Part shown: piece after piece, positions 34,397 to 43,439 of the stretch
Position numbering within the stretch: the first letter of the stretch is position 1
How the letters are laid out: every line of letters begins with the position of its first letter
Source: Fibrobacter succinogenes
GTDB taxonomy: Bacteria; Fibrobacterota; Fibrobacteria; Fibrobacterales; Fibrobacteraceae
Reading direction: 5' to 3'
DNA length: 64,000 bases
Assembly (NCBI GenBank): GCA_902761355.1
Contig: CACWJY010000001.1
Span: forward strand, 124,001-188,000
Position numbers and translations under genes: made by a program
The notes under the pieces: generated by a model
Database searches by the model: none
Seen by the model: the letters and a program-made list of their open reading frames with translations, nothing else
What the model was told of the DNA's origin: nothing

Positions 34397-34810
34397 ATGG
34401 CCTGCCGAATTTTAATGCGTTTTGTGGGAGTAAGTGAAGAACTTGCTGCCATTTATGACATGCTAATGGAACAATATCCTGAAATGGATTTGCCTAGTGA
34501 AGACTGTGGGGAATGGTATTCTGTTGATGACGTAATGATGGATGAATACGAGTGCCGTTTTGAAGAGCTTCCTGACGGAGAATTGTTGGCGATGGATGGC
34601 TCGGTCCTTATAGAAGACGAATTCCCGGATGATTTTTTCTCGAACTTAATGGACCAATTTGAGCATGTATTTGGTGCATTTAAATGGTCTTCGTTGGATG
34701 TGGGCGTCGGTTGTGGCGTTAGCGATGGATGGGGAGAATTTAATCCGGATTTTGCCGATGACTATTCGGATGAAGCTAACGAAATCTCTGAAGCTGTACT
34801 GGGCTTTTGA
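34397..34810 (+). CDS. Orphan acidic protein of unknown function
   Basis: 137 residues. I do not recognise it. It is strikingly acidic (many Asp/Glu, few Lys/Arg), with no signal peptide or membrane helix, and has the composition of a small cytoplasmic binding or inhibitor protein. ATGGAG at 34387-34392 gives a GGAG before the ATG. It follows about 260 nt of AT-rich noncoding DNA and converges on hflX, whose stop is 2 nt from its own. It is probably a real gene because the frame is clean and the composition coherent, but no function is proposed. Confidence 0.55.
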   Translation: MACRILMRFVGVSEELAAIYDMLMEQYPEMDLPSEDCGEWYSVDDVMMDEYECRFEELPDGELLAMDGSVLIEDEFPDDFFSNLMDQFEHVFGAFKWSSLDVGVGCGVSDGWGEFNPDFADDYSDEANEISEAVLGF

Positions 34811-34812
34811 TT

Positions 34813-35982
34813 CTATTCTTTCCAAGGCATCTCGGAGAGTTCTTTTTCTTTAATTTGGTGCGCTTCTCTTTTTTGGTGCCATTGTGAGAGCTGTTCTTTG
34901 AATGTTTCGCGTAAGCGTTCCATGCCGATGTTTTCGCGGGCGCTTACTTGGATTGCTTCGGGGTAGTTTTCGCGTAGCTCAGCGCGTCTGGCGTCATCTA
35001 CAATTTCGACCTTGTTAAAGACCCTGATACGTGGCGTGTCTTTGCTAATGATGCCTTCGAGCGTTTTGTGGGTGACTTCTAGATGTTCACGGTAATCAGG
35101 AGCAGAACCGTCAACGACTTCTAGGATGCAGTCGGCATGGGCGGCCACGCCGAGTGTACTTTTGAAAGTCTCTATTAAGTTGTGCGGAAGTTTACGTATA
35201 AAACCGACGGTGTCGGATAGGATGATGTTTTCGCCATCTAGATAAAGTTTTCGAGTGGTACTATCGAGTGTGGCGAACAGCTTGTCTTCTACGTAGACGT
35301 CGGCTCCGGTGAGTCGATTTGTCAATGTGGACTTTCCAGCATTGGTATAGCCGACGATGCCAACGTGAAAAATATCGTTTCGGTTTTCGGCTTGGCTTTC
35401 TCTGGCGTCTTCGATCTTGGCAAGTTTTTTCTTGAGTTCCTGGATACGCTTGCGGATCATTCGGCGGTCCGTTTCCAACTGAGTTTCGCCAGGGCCCTTG
35501 GTTCCGATGCCACCGTTGTGCTGGCGGCAAAGGTGGGTCCATGCACCTGTCAGTCGTGGCATCATGTACTGAAGTTGAGCGACCTCGACCATAAGGCGGC
35601 TTTCGGCGGTAACGGCATGCTTGGCAAAAATGTCGAGGATAAGACCGGTACGGTCAAGAACCTTGATTCCGGGTAAGCGCTGCTCTAGATTACGGACCTG
35701 CGAACCGGACAAATCGTCGTCGAAAACGACCATCTTGGCATCCAGTTCTGAAAGAGCCTGCTTAATTTCGTTAACTTTACCTTCGCCGATAAGGGTGGCG
35801 GGGCTAAAATTTTGTACTCGCTGCAAAAAACTTTGGACCACTTCGGCACCGGCCGTTTCGGCGAGCCTTGCTAGTTCCGAAAGCTGTTCCGATGCGAGCC
35901 ACGGCCTTACTTTGGGGGTAGAAATGCCTACAAGGATGCATCGTTCCTTTTTGGGGCTGTGTTCGATGGTAAAATCTTTCAT
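34813..35982 (-). CDS. hflX: Ribosome-associated GTPase HflX
   Basis: 389 residues, a normal HflX. The N-terminal HflX domain (about 40-185) has GEGKVNEIKQAL and the FDDDLSGSQVRNLE stretch; the family hallmark GPGETQLETDRR follows, then the GTPase domain with P-loop GYTNAGKSTLTNRL, DTVGFIRKLPHNLIE and NKVE. HflX splits stalled ribosomes under stress. It ends 2 nt from the convergent acidic protein gene. Confidence 0.95.
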   Translation of the reverse strand: MKDFTIEHSPKKERCILVGISTPKVRPWLASEQLSELARLAETAGAEVVQSFLQRVQNFSPATLIGEGKVNEIKQALSELDAKMVVFDDDLSGSQVRNLEQRLPGIKVLDRTGLILDIFAKHAVTAESRLMVEVAQLQYMMPRLTGAWTHLCRQHNGGIGTKGPGETQLETDRRMIRKRIQELKKKLAKIEDARESQAENRNDIFHVGIVGYTNAGKSTLTNRLTGADVYVEDKLFATLDSTTRKLYLDGENIILSDTVGFIRKLPHNLIETFKSTLGVAAHADCILEVVDGSAPDYREHLEVTHKTLEGIISKDTPRIRVFNKVEIVDDARRAELRENYPEAIQVSARENIGMERLRETFKEQLSQWHQKREAHQIKEKELSEMPWKE

Positions 35983-36039
35983 ACGTGGTACATATTAGAA
36001 AAAGTTTTATTATAATTGCGTTGTAAAATTGAGAAATTC

Positions 36040-38613
36040 ATGCAAAATGTAAAACACAGACGTCTGATTAATCCAAGCCCCGCTGTTATTGCAGTTATGT
36101 TTGCAATGGTGGTGGTTACCTGTTTATTTGCGTTTTTCTCAAGAGAATCTTTCTATGAACAAGTAAGAAATACGTTGGCCTTGAATACGCAGAAGGTTGC
36201 CGAGCAAACGCATCTTTCTTTGCGTTATGCCCGAACAAGCATTATGCAGGTGTCAGGGACTGTTTCTCGTAAAATGGATGGTCCTGTTTTACAGAATTCT
36301 GATTTGAATTTGGCCCTGCTGGTAAAACAGACTCCTTTTTCGAAATTGGATTATACCCGTAGTGATGGAATTAATGTTGTTGAAGGGGATTCGACAAACG
36401 TATCGAATAAAGAGTTCTTTTTAAGAGGTATGGTGGGCGAAACGGGACTGGTGATAGAATATCATTCCAAAAAATCCCAAGAAGCTATTGTTCGCTTTTT
36501 TACACCCCTTGTTTATAAGGATTCTATTGTAGGAGTTCTTTCTGGAATGATGGGGGGTAAATCCGATATCCGTTCGATGTTGGATTATAAAATTTATGGC
36601 GAAAATATTGTGGGTGTTTTATGTGACAACCACATGAATATCATATCTTCGAATGTCATAGAAGATGATTATGGAATGTCTTTTGAAAAAAAGGCTGTTG
36701 AATTTTTACCTCAAGAGGTTGTTGAAAAAATAAAGAAGGCGGCGACATTAAATAATTCGGAGCCGTTCCGTTTTTCGATGGGGCTGCAATCGTCTATTGT
36801 AAGCGTTGCCCGACTCAATGGAACTGGCTGGGTGGTCATTCAGATGCTGCCGTATCACGTGTTGAGTGATTTTACCTTTAGTGTTGTTTTGCGTGTGTCC
36901 CTTGCTATTTTGGCAGTGTCGGTCTTGTTTGTTTTTTACCTGATTTCGGTCTATCGCGGCAATCGTAGGTTGCGCAGTGAAATAGAAAACCGTCATTTGA
37001 ATGTAATCGATGCCTTGGCCGAATCGTATGGCAGTGTCTTTGTGATAGACCTTAAAACGGGACTCGGTGTGGTTTATCGAGTCAATCCTAGATTGCAGTC
37101 CATCATGAACGATGTTTTAAATGGACAGAATCAGTATAATCAGGTGATGTCGCTTTATGTGAATCGTATGGTTCTTCCCGAAGATCGCTCTTTGTTTGAT
37201 AGAGTGATGACGCTTGAAAGTTTGAACCGCGAATTCTACATCCATGACCATGTTGAATTTGTTTATAGAGTTGGTGTCGGTAAAACGATTCATTACATAC
37301 AAGCGCATTTTGTAAAGCCTTCTAAAGATCGTCCTGAATTGGTTGTCGGCTTTAAAATTGTCGATGAATCGATGAGGGCTGAAATAGAAAAACGTAGAGA
37401 ATTAAATGACCAGCGCATGGCTTTGGTGAAGGCTTTGGACAATGCACAAAAAGCGGATAGGGCCAAGTCTAAGTTTTTGTTTAGCATGAGCCATGATATT
37501 CGTACCCCCATGAATGCCGTGCTGGGGTATGGCTCGCTTGCAAAGAATCTGTTATGGAAGTTGAATTGCTCTAAGGATGATACACTGTCTCTGAATCATT
37601 ATTTGGATAATATTCAAATAGCTGGGGGGCAGTTGTTGGATATGATTGATTCTGTGCTTGATATGGCACGTATTGAATCTGGTGTTGAAACCTTGAATGA
37701 ATATCCGTTTTTCCCGATGGAACTATCGGATAACTTGATGGTTATTTTTGAAAGGGCCTTGGTCGAAAAAAATATTATGCTGCAGATTTCTAGAAACATC
37801 AAGGACCGCTGTGTCTTGGGTGATAAAATGAAGTTGCAGCAGATTGTGTTGAATGTGGTTAGCAATGCAATTAAGTTTACGCGAAAGAATGGCGTTGTCC
37901 GTGTTTCATTTAATGAACTTCCTCATGAAAACCCGAATATGTGTAACCTTGAGATGGTTGTCGAAGATACGGGGGTCGGAATTTCAGAAAGTTTCTTGCC
38001 ACGCATCTTTAATGATTTTGAACGAGAAGAATCTGCGATGACCCGCGGAATTAAGGGTTCTGGACTTGGACTCAGTATTGTGAAAAAATTGCTGGACTTG
38101 ATGCATGGTTCCATTAAGGTTACAAGTCGAGTGGGGCAGGGCACCAAGGTTGTCGTGGTTACTCCGCATCGTATTTCTAAAGATTATGCGCCAATTAGTG
38201 AAGGCGATGCCTCTAGTTATTCTGATAAACTAGGAGGAAAGAAAATCCTTCTGGTGGATGATGATGCGATGACCCTCGAAATTGTGGGGAACATGCTGAA
38301 GGATGCTGGCGCTATTGTGACGAATGCTTCGGACGGTATGGAATGCTGCCGTTACATGGAACAAGAACCGGCTGGTACATTCGATGCTATTTTGATGGAT
38401 ATCTTGATGCCGGGCATGGATGGCTTTGAAACGACCCGCAAAATCCGTTCGATGACAGATCCTAAAAAATCTGGAATCTTTATTTTTGCAATGACGGCGA
38501 ATGCTTTTGATGAAGAACGCCGTTCGGCTATTATATCGGGAATGAATGGTCATGTTTCTAAGCCGATTGATTTTGCAAGACTTTTTGAAATGCTTTCAAG
38601 CTCATTGAACTAG
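36040..38613 (+). CDS. Hybrid sensor histidine kinase with receiver domain
   Basis: 857 residues from the ATG at 36040; an upstream TTG at 36016 has no better signal. Membrane helices at about residues 12-32 and 282-305 flank a periplasmic Cache-like sensor of some 245 residues. Then come a PAS-like region, HisKA with the phospho-accepting His near residue 485 (FLFSMSHDIRTPMNAVLGYG), the ATP-binding domain (NAIKFTRKNGV, VEDTGVGIS, GSGLGLSIVKKL) and a C-terminal receiver with the phospho-Asp near residue 787 (ILMDILMPGMDG). No DNA-binding output is attached. The thiH gene begins 35 nt downstream, probably a separate unit. Confidence 0.93.
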   Translation: MQNVKHRRLINPSPAVIAVMFAMVVVTCLFAFFSRESFYEQVRNTLALNTQKVAEQTHLSLRYARTSIMQVSGTVSRKMDGPVLQNSDLNLALLVKQTPFSKLDYTRSDGINVVEGDSTNVSNKEFFLRGMVGETGLVIEYHSKKSQEAIVRFFTPLVYKDSIVGVLSGMMGGKSDIRSMLDYKIYGENIVGVLCDNHMNIISSNVIEDDYGMSFEKKAVEFLPQEVVEKIKKAATLNNSEPFRFSMGLQSSIVSVARLNGTGWVVIQMLPYHVLSDFTFSVVLRVSLAILAVSVLFVFYLISVYRGNRRLRSEIENRHLNVIDALAESYGSVFVIDLKTGLGVVYRVNPRLQSIMNDVLNGQNQYNQVMSLYVNRMVLPEDRSLFDRVMTLESLNREFYIHDHVEFVYRVGVGKTIHYIQAHFVKPSKDRPELVVGFKIVDESMRAEIEKRRELNDQRMALVKALDNAQKADRAKSKFLFSMSHDIRTPMNAVLGYGSLAKNLLWKLNCSKDDTLSLNHYLDNIQIAGGQLLDMIDSVLDMARIESGVETLNEYPFFPMELSDNLMVIFERALVEKNIMLQISRNIKDRCVLGDKMKLQQIVLNVVSNAIKFTRKNGVVRVSFNELPHENPNMCNLEMVVEDTGVGISESFLPRIFNDFEREESAMTRGIKGSGLGLSIVKKLLDLMHGSIKVTSRVGQGTKVVVVTPHRISKDYAPISEGDASSYSDKLGGKKILLVDDDAMTLEIVGNMLKDAGAIVTNASDGMECCRYMEQEPAGTFDAILMDILMPGMDGFETTRKIRSMTDPKKSGIFIFAMTANAFDEERRSAIISGMNGHVSKPIDFARLFEMLSSSLN

Positions 38614-38648
38614 AAAAAGCTAAATTGCGTTTCCAAAGGATAGTAAAC

Positions 38649-39914
38649 ATGGATAGCGCAAAGAAAGACAATAATTACTTATTTGATTCTGGAAACCTTT
38701 CGGAAGGGGCGCTCGCCAAAAAGCACCGTATCGAAAATGATCCGTCGGCTCGTACCAATATCATGGATTACTTGCCTGGAATGGAAGTGATTCAGTCTGA
38801 TATTTGTGAAAAGGTTCTTAATGAAGCCGACCATTTTGACTATTCTAAGTATACCGGCAAAGATGTAAAGCGGGCCTTGGAACATGAGCGCTGCTCTTTA
38901 GAAGATTTTAAGGCGCTTCTGTCTCCTGCGGCGGCTCCGTATTTGGAACAGATGGCGGCTAAGGCCAAAATTGAAACCAGCAAGCATTTCGGCAATAACG
39001 TCTATTTCTTTACGCCGCTCTATATTGCGAATTATTGCGAAAACTACTGCGTTTACTGCGGGTTCAACTGCTACAACCATATTAAGCGCATGCAGCTGAC
39101 CATGGAGCAGATTGAGCACGAGATGAAGGTGATTGCCGATAGTGGCATGGAAGAAATCCTGATTCTCACCGGCGAAAGCCGTGCGAAGAGCAGTGTGGAG
39201 TACATCGGTGAAGCCTGCAAGCTTGCCCGCAAGTATTTCCGCATGGTTGGTGTCGAAGTTTATCCGGTGAACACGGACGAATACCGCTACCTGCACGAAT
39301 GCGGGGTTGACTACGTGACGGTTTTCCAGGAAACTTATGATAAGGTGCGTTTTGAACAACTTCACCTGATGGGGCACAAGCGTGTGTTTCCGTACCGTTT
39401 TGATTCGCAGGAACGCGCTTTGATGGCGGGCATGCGTGGTGTGGCATTCTCCGCTTTGCTAGGACTTTCCGACTTCCGCCGTGACGCGCTCGCAAGCGCG
39501 CTCCATGTTTACTTCTTGCAGAAGAAGTATCCACATGCCGAAATGAGCCTAAGCTGTCCGCGACTCCGCCCGATTATCAATAACGACAAAATTGATCCGC
39601 TTGATGTTCATGAAAAGGAACTCTGCCAGGTGCTTTGCGCTTATCGCATTTTCCTACCGTATGTGGGCATTACGGTTTCCAGCCGTGAAAGCAAGGAATT
39701 CCGCAATGGTATCGTGAAGATCGCGGCGACGAAAGTTTCTGCTGGTGTATCGACCGGTATTGGTGACCACGAAAGCAAGTACAGCGGTCACGATGATGGC
39801 GAAGGCGGCGACGAACAGTTTGAAATTAATGATGGCCGCAGCTTCAACGCCATGTACAGCGACATCTCGGGTGAAGGTTTGCAGCCCGTTTTGAATGATT
39901 ACTTGTACGTGTAG
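38649..39914 (+). CDS. thiH: 2-iminoacetate synthase ThiH
   Basis: Radical SAM enzyme that splits tyrosine to give dehydroglycine for the thiazole half of thiamine. Starting at the ATG at 38649, which has AAAGGA 8 nt upstream, gives 421 residues; an earlier TTG at 38625 is less likely. The cluster motif is CENYCVYCGF (CxxxCxxC), and YPVNTDEYRYLHECGVDYVTVFQETYD is characteristic of ThiH. ThiE is encoded 900 nt further on, past a minus-strand pseudopilin gene, so two thiamine genes sit together without being adjacent. Confidence 0.93.
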   Translation: MDSAKKDNNYLFDSGNLSEGALAKKHRIENDPSARTNIMDYLPGMEVIQSDICEKVLNEADHFDYSKYTGKDVKRALEHERCSLEDFKALLSPAAAPYLEQMAAKAKIETSKHFGNNVYFFTPLYIANYCENYCVYCGFNCYNHIKRMQLTMEQIEHEMKVIADSGMEEILILTGESRAKSSVEYIGEACKLARKYFRMVGVEVYPVNTDEYRYLHECGVDYVTVFQETYDKVRFEQLHLMGHKRVFPYRFDSQERALMAGMRGVAFSALLGLSDFRRDALASALHVYFLQKKYPHAEMSLSCPRLRPIINNDKIDPLDVHEKELCQVLCAYRIFLPYVGITVSSRESKEFRNGIVKIAATKVSAGVSTGIGDHESKYSGHDDGEGGDEQFEINDGRSFNAMYSDISGEGLQPVLNDYLYV

Positions 39915-40715
39915 TTAGTCGCTTTTGGCACAACCTGCATCGCCATACGTAGAAAAGCAGATCCCGTAATCGGTGCGGAATGCAGAATTCCATTTTTTGC
40001 CATTAGGCAAAAGGTATACTTCGAGTGAATGCCCTGGACTCTTTGGATTGCTCCAACGTGCGTTCATTGTGTAGCGAGTGTTGGCGTTTTCTTTGCCTTT
40101 GTTTAAGGCCAAGCTAGTGAACATGGGCTTTCTAGGAGCTGTTCTTTGCCAATCCTTGTTCTTTTCATCGTCATGCCATTGAAATGATGTGTATGTGGAG
40201 GTGTTATTTTTATAGTTTCCCGTAATTCTGTCGGCGACAATGTCGGCGACACCTTCAAACCCTGCCTCATTCAATGCATTGCACCATGTTCCGCTGGTTC
40301 CTAGAATGGCGCTAATGTTGTTGGCGTTATTAGCATCTCCATGGGAGTTTTGTACATTGACGGAAAGCCCGTTATGGACCTCGATCACAAAAAGGGTAGC
40401 TCCAGCATCTGTTGCGAGAACCCGGTTCATTTTATCGATGACATCCTGTTTATCTTTGGCGGTTGCATTTTTCTTTGCAAGGGTTGTATTGGATAGAGCA
40501 TCAGCGCTCTCAATTAAAGCCTTATTCAATGCATCGCGCAGGTAGTATAACTTCATCAAGTCTGTTTTTTCTTTGGTCTTTTCGATGACTCCCATAATCT
40601 TGGGGGCACCCACTCCTGCGAGGACGCCGAGTATGACTATAACGACCATGATTTCAATGAGGGTGAAACCACTTCTTTTGTAATCCTTTCGATTTGTAAA
40701 AAGAGCGCTGTTCAT
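39915..40715 (-). CDS. Prepilin-like protein (type II secretion/type IV pilin family)
   Basis: 266 residues. The N-terminal cleavage/methylation signature is complete: a basic leader, then G-FTLIEIMVVIVILGVLAGV, with Glu at position +5 of the processed protein, followed by a long helix. The C-terminal part is Asn-rich and specific to this protein. At 266 residues it is longer than major pilins (about 150) and may be a minor pilin or pseudopilin. No secretion or pilus assembly genes are in the window. It is transcribed against thiH and thiE. Confidence 0.88.
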   Translation of the reverse strand: MNSALFTNRKDYKRSGFTLIEIMVVIVILGVLAGVGAPKIMGVIEKTKEKTDLMKLYYLRDALNKALIESADALSNTTLAKKNATAKDKQDVIDKMNRVLATDAGATLFVIEVHNGLSVNVQNSHGDANNANNISAILGTSGTWCNALNEAGFEGVADIVADRITGNYKNNTSTYTSFQWHDDEKNKDWQRTAPRKPMFTSLALNKGKENANTRYTMNARWSNPKSPGHSLEVYLLPNGKKWNSAFRTDYGICFSTYGDAGCAKSD

Positions 40716-40805
40716 ATTTCGTCCTGTCTTGTAATAAATATATATTATTTGGTTAACAATTCAAAGATGGTAGTTGTTTGAAAGCTTTTATTGTGTGTGT
40801 TTTTC

Positions 40806-40813
40806 TATTTTTG
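40806..40813 (+). promoter_or_regulatory. -7 element TATTTTTG, 5 nt before the thiE ATG
   Basis: An exact TAnnTTTG match; TGACG is all that separates it from the ATG at 40819. No Shine-Dalgarno sequence. Fits a leaderless transcript, and argues for the ATG at 40819 rather than any earlier start. Confidence 0.5.
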
Positions 40814-40818
40814 TGACG

Positions 40819-41448
40819 ATGAAAAATCTCGATACGACACTATACTTTATTACGGACAGTACCTGCGTGCCTGAAGAACGTTTTCTGCCGGTGGTGGAGG
40901 CTGCATGCAAGGGCGGCGCGACCATCATTCAGTTGCGTGAGAAGGACAAGTCCACCCGCGAGTATATGCAGCTTGCCGAAGCCGTACATGCGATTACGTC
41001 CCGTTACGGAATCCCGTTGATTATTGATGACCGTGTGGATGTTGCCTTGGCTATTGGAGCTGAAGGGGTACATGTGGGGCAATCCGACATGCCGGTAAGC
41101 ATGGCCCGCAAGCTTATGGGCGAAGATAAAATTGTAGGAGCTACGGCCAAGACTGTTCCGCAGGCATTGGAGGCTTTTGAACAAGGAGCTGATTACTTGG
41201 GCTGTGGAGCCATTTATCCCACCACGACCCACGTAAAAACAGTTATTACTCCAGTAGAAACCTTAAAAGATGTTGTGAAGGCGGTGCCGATTCCTGTAAA
41301 TGCAATTGGTGGACTCAACAAAGACAATATCTTTGTGCTAAAGGGGTCGGGCATTGCGGGCGTTTGCGCAGTTTCTGCGATTATGAAAGTGGATAATCCT
41401 GAAACTGCGACACGTGAACTGAAAGAAGCGTTCCTTGCTTTAAATTAG
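40819..41448 (+). CDS. thiE: Thiamine-phosphate synthase
   Basis: Joins the pyrimidine and thiazole halves to thiamine phosphate. From the ATG at 40819 the protein has 209 residues, normal for ThiE; longer in-frame starts would place the start before the apparent promoter. Key stretches are TIIQLREKDKSTREY, IPLIIDDRVDVALAIGAEGVHVGQSDM, GADYLGCGAIYPTTTH and NAIGGLNKDNI. It lies next to thiH with a pseudopilin gene between them. Confidence 0.94.
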   Translation: MKNLDTTLYFITDSTCVPEERFLPVVEAACKGGATIIQLREKDKSTREYMQLAEAVHAITSRYGIPLIIDDRVDVALAIGAEGVHVGQSDMPVSMARKLMGEDKIVGATAKTVPQALEAFEQGADYLGCGAIYPTTTHVKTVITPVETLKDVVKAVPIPVNAIGGLNKDNIFVLKGSGIAGVCAVSAIMKVDNPETATRELKEAFLALN

Positions 41449-41461
41449 AATGGGGGCAGTC

Positions 41462-42439
41462 TTATTTGCTGCCGTATAGTTTTTGACCGGCTTTGAGCGG
41501 TGCGCCTGGCTTTAAGTTGTTGATGCGGCAAAGCGACTGAATTGAAATGTTGAACCAATTGGCGACATCCCCTTGGGAGTCGCCTTTTTTGGCAATGTAA
41601 TAGTTGTTGGCTCGGAGCTTGTTTTGGAGCTTGCGGTGCTCAACGGTCGCTTTTTTCATCGAGTATTTTTCGACACCGTTCTTAAGAGTCCAGTGTGGAA
41701 AATCAATGACGGTTGTGGGGTCGATGTTGACTTCGCCGTAGCGAATTTCAAAGTGCAAATGTGCTGCCGATGAACGACCCGAGTTGCCGGCTAGACCGAC
41801 AATATCTCCTGGAAAAACTTGGTCGCCGACTTTTAGAAGTCGCTTGGAAAGGTGTGCGTAAAGTGTTTCAAGACCATTGGGGTGCTTGATAAGAACATAG
41901 TTGCCGTAACCGCCTTGGTTGTAGCGAGACATGGTGACTTCTCCTGGATAGGCGGCGACTACAGGCTCGTCTTTTATAACATTTACGTCGACACCGCGAT
42001 GTAGGCGGTGGCTTCGGATGCCGTAAGGAGAACCAACAAGAGCTTCGTGCGTGATGGGCAGAAGCATTGTTGAAAAGTCGAACGTTTGTTCTGATTCGTT
42101 ATCGTTTGTTGATGTAGGCTGTTTTTCTTTTTTAGAGCGTTTTTTCTTTTTGGATTCTATAATTTCGTATTCGACGCCCTGTTTGTCGTAGAGGAGTGCC
42201 TTGGTGAATGCTTTAGGATCGTTTGCGTTGATTTTAATTTTCTTGGGAGGCTTTTCTTTCTTTTTAGATGATGCTTTGCTTGGCTTTGACTTGGTTGATT
42301 TTTCGGAAGTCTTTTGTGTTTCTTTGTGGGATTTCTTGTTTGGGCTGGATTTGGCGTTGGCCGGTGCGCAGAGACAGGCGATTGCCACGGTTACCGCGAC
42401 AAGGAGTCCTGTCCATCTGTGAAAACCCGAAAGAATCAT
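41462..42439 (-). CDS. M23 family metallopeptidase with C-terminal LysM-like domain
   Basis: Peptidoglycan endopeptidase type, 325 residues from the ATG at 42439; the longer frame from 42475 would overlap the upstream gene. A signal peptide (WTGLLVAVTVAIACLCAPANA) is followed by about 80 Lys/Ser-rich residues, then the M23 zinc site: HRGVD (HxxxD), and HLHFEIRYG (HxH), with an intervening YAHLSK. A LysM-like repeat at the very C-terminus (YIAKKGDSQGDVANWF...INNLKPGAPLKAGQKLYG) binds glycan. The order peptidase then LysM is the reverse of many M23 proteins. Confidence 0.9.
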   Translation of the reverse strand: MILSGFHRWTGLLVAVTVAIACLCAPANAKSSPNKKSHKETQKTSEKSTKSKPSKASSKKKEKPPKKIKINANDPKAFTKALLYDKQGVEYEIIESKKKKRSKKEKQPTSTNDNESEQTFDFSTMLLPITHEALVGSPYGIRSHRLHRGVDVNVIKDEPVVAAYPGEVTMSRYNQGGYGNYVLIKHPNGLETLYAHLSKRLLKVGDQVFPGDIVGLAGNSGRSSAAHLHFEIRYGEVNIDPTTVIDFPHWTLKNGVEKYSMKKATVEHRKLQNKLRANNYYIAKKGDSQGDVANWFNISIQSLCRINNLKPGAPLKAGQKLYGSK

Positions 42440-42443
42440 GAAT

Positions 42444-42815
42444 TTATTTGAGGAATGCAAAGAATACCGCTGCAATAATGCAGGCGAAGGCCACGATGTG
42501 GTTCCAGTGTAGGGCCTCGTTGTTAAAAACGGTTGTTGCGATGATGGTGAACACCGTGAGCGAAATGGCTTCCTGGATGATTTTTAGTTGCATCAGGGTG
42601 AAGGGGCCGCCGTTGATGCGGCTGCCGATGACATTTGCCGGAACGGCGATGCAGTATTCAAAAAAGGCGATTCCCCAGGAGGCTACGATTACGAGAAATA
42701 GCGGCCAGTCGGTGCTGATGTGCATTTCCTTGAGCTTGAGGTTCCCGTACCAGGCGAAAGTCATGAATACGTTGGAACAGCAAAGGAGGAGGATGGTAAA
42801 AATGCCGGCTTTCAT
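42444..42815 (-). CDS. DUF486/DMT-family small membrane protein
   Basis: 123 residues with four hydrophobic helices, matching the DUF486 family (FMTFAWYGNLKLKEMHISTDWPLF near the start; FTLMQLKIIQEAISL; ALHWNHIVAFACIIAAVFFAF). Members are small inner-membrane proteins of unknown transport function, related to drug/metabolite transporters. It ends 5 nt before the M23 peptidase start on the minus strand, so they may share a transcript. Confidence 0.85.
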   Translation of the reverse strand: MKAGIFTILLLCCSNVFMTFAWYGNLKLKEMHISTDWPLFLVIVASWGIAFFEYCIAVPANVIGSRINGGPFTLMQLKIIQEAISLTVFTIIATTVFNNEALHWNHIVAFACIIAAVFFAFLK

Positions 42816-42821
42816 GATGTA

Positions 42822-42858
42822 GTAGACAGTAGTCAGTGGTTGGTGGTTAGTGATTAGC
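42822..42858. repeat. Low-complexity GTAGT/GTGGT stretch
   Basis: The sequence between DUF486 and DUF4416 genes is a run of GTAGTAGACAGTAGTCAGT and GGTTGGTGGTTAGTGATTAG type repeats. It extends into the 3' end of the DUF4416 gene. It could be slippage-generated or part of a dispersed repeat; only one copy is seen. Confidence 0.4.
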
Positions 42859-43413
42859 TCGCAAACGGTATGGTTTGCCGGTGCTGAGTTGGTAGGCGAG
42901 GCGGGCGCGCACTTGTTCCAGGTAGGTGATGTACTTATCGCTTTGATAGTCGCGGTAGGTCCAGTCGAAGGCGTGAAAGTGCCCGTCCTGGAAGTATAGC
43001 GTGGGCTCTACGAAAATACCGCGTTGCATGTAAACGCGCTGGCGTTGGTCCTTGGTGGTTGCCAAGAAAAACTGTCCGAGCGTCATGTAGCCGGGGTCCA
43101 GGTTTACGGGGCGAAGGCCGGGCGTGCCGTTTTGCTTGGCGATTTCGAGTTCAACGTCGTTGCTCCAGAGTTTGATGTCGACTATGGTTTCGCGGTCAAC
43201 CAGGGGCTCGTAGCTAAAGAAGGCTCGCACGGGGGCGTTTCCGATTTCTTCTTTGTAATAGTTGGTAAAGGTAAATGGAAACGGCGGGAGCGCAAGCTCC
43301 TCTTCGCCAAAACGGTTGCGGAGTGTTTCTCGAACGGCTTCTACCGCCTGGGAATCTTTTGCTAGAATCCCTACGATTATCTTGACTTTGGCTGGTGTCC
43401 TAAGTTCGCCCAT
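42847..43413 (-). CDS. DUF4416 family protein
   Basis: 188 residues. The family pattern is visible: PAKVKIIVGILAK, PPFPFTFTNYYKEEIG, LRPVNLDPGYMTLGQF and FDWTYRDYQSDKYI. DUF4416 proteins are soluble, of unknown function, and widespread in anaerobes and FCB-group bacteria. The gene is divergent from the glutamine cyclotransferase gene; both have a TAATTTTG element 4-5 nt before the start codon in a 26-nt gap. Confidence 0.88.
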   Translation of the reverse strand: MGELRTPAKVKIIVGILAKDSQAVEAVRETLRNRFGEEELALPPFPFTFTNYYKEEIGNAPVRAFFSYEPLVDRETIVDIKLWSNDVELEIAKQNGTPGLRPVNLDPGYMTLGQFFLATTKDQRQRVYMQRGIFVEPTLYFQDGHFHAFDWTYRDYQSDKYITYLEQVRARLAYQLSTGKPYRLRANH

Positions 43414-43418
43414 GGGGG

Positions 43419-43426
43419 CAAAATTA
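43419..43426 (-). promoter_or_regulatory. -7 element TAATTTTG for the DUF4416 gene
   Basis: On the minus strand TAATTTTG ends 5 nt (GGGGG read on plus) before the ATG at 43413. It is an exact TAnnTTTG match and mirrors the plus-strand element at 43428-43435. Confidence 0.5.
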
Positions 43427-43427
43427 G

Positions 43428-43435
43428 TAATTTTG
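43428..43435 (+). promoter_or_regulatory. -7 element TAATTTTG for the glutamine cyclotransferase gene
   Basis: Exact TAnnTTTG match, with only GATT between it and the ATG at 43440. It lies one base from the minus-strand element, so both promoters share a 26-nt gap. Confidence 0.5.
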
Positions 43436-43439
43436 GATT

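Noticed and set aside
38625-38648. Extended thiH start at TTG
   Set aside because: The ATG at 38649 has AAAGGA at good spacing; the extension lacks family similarity.
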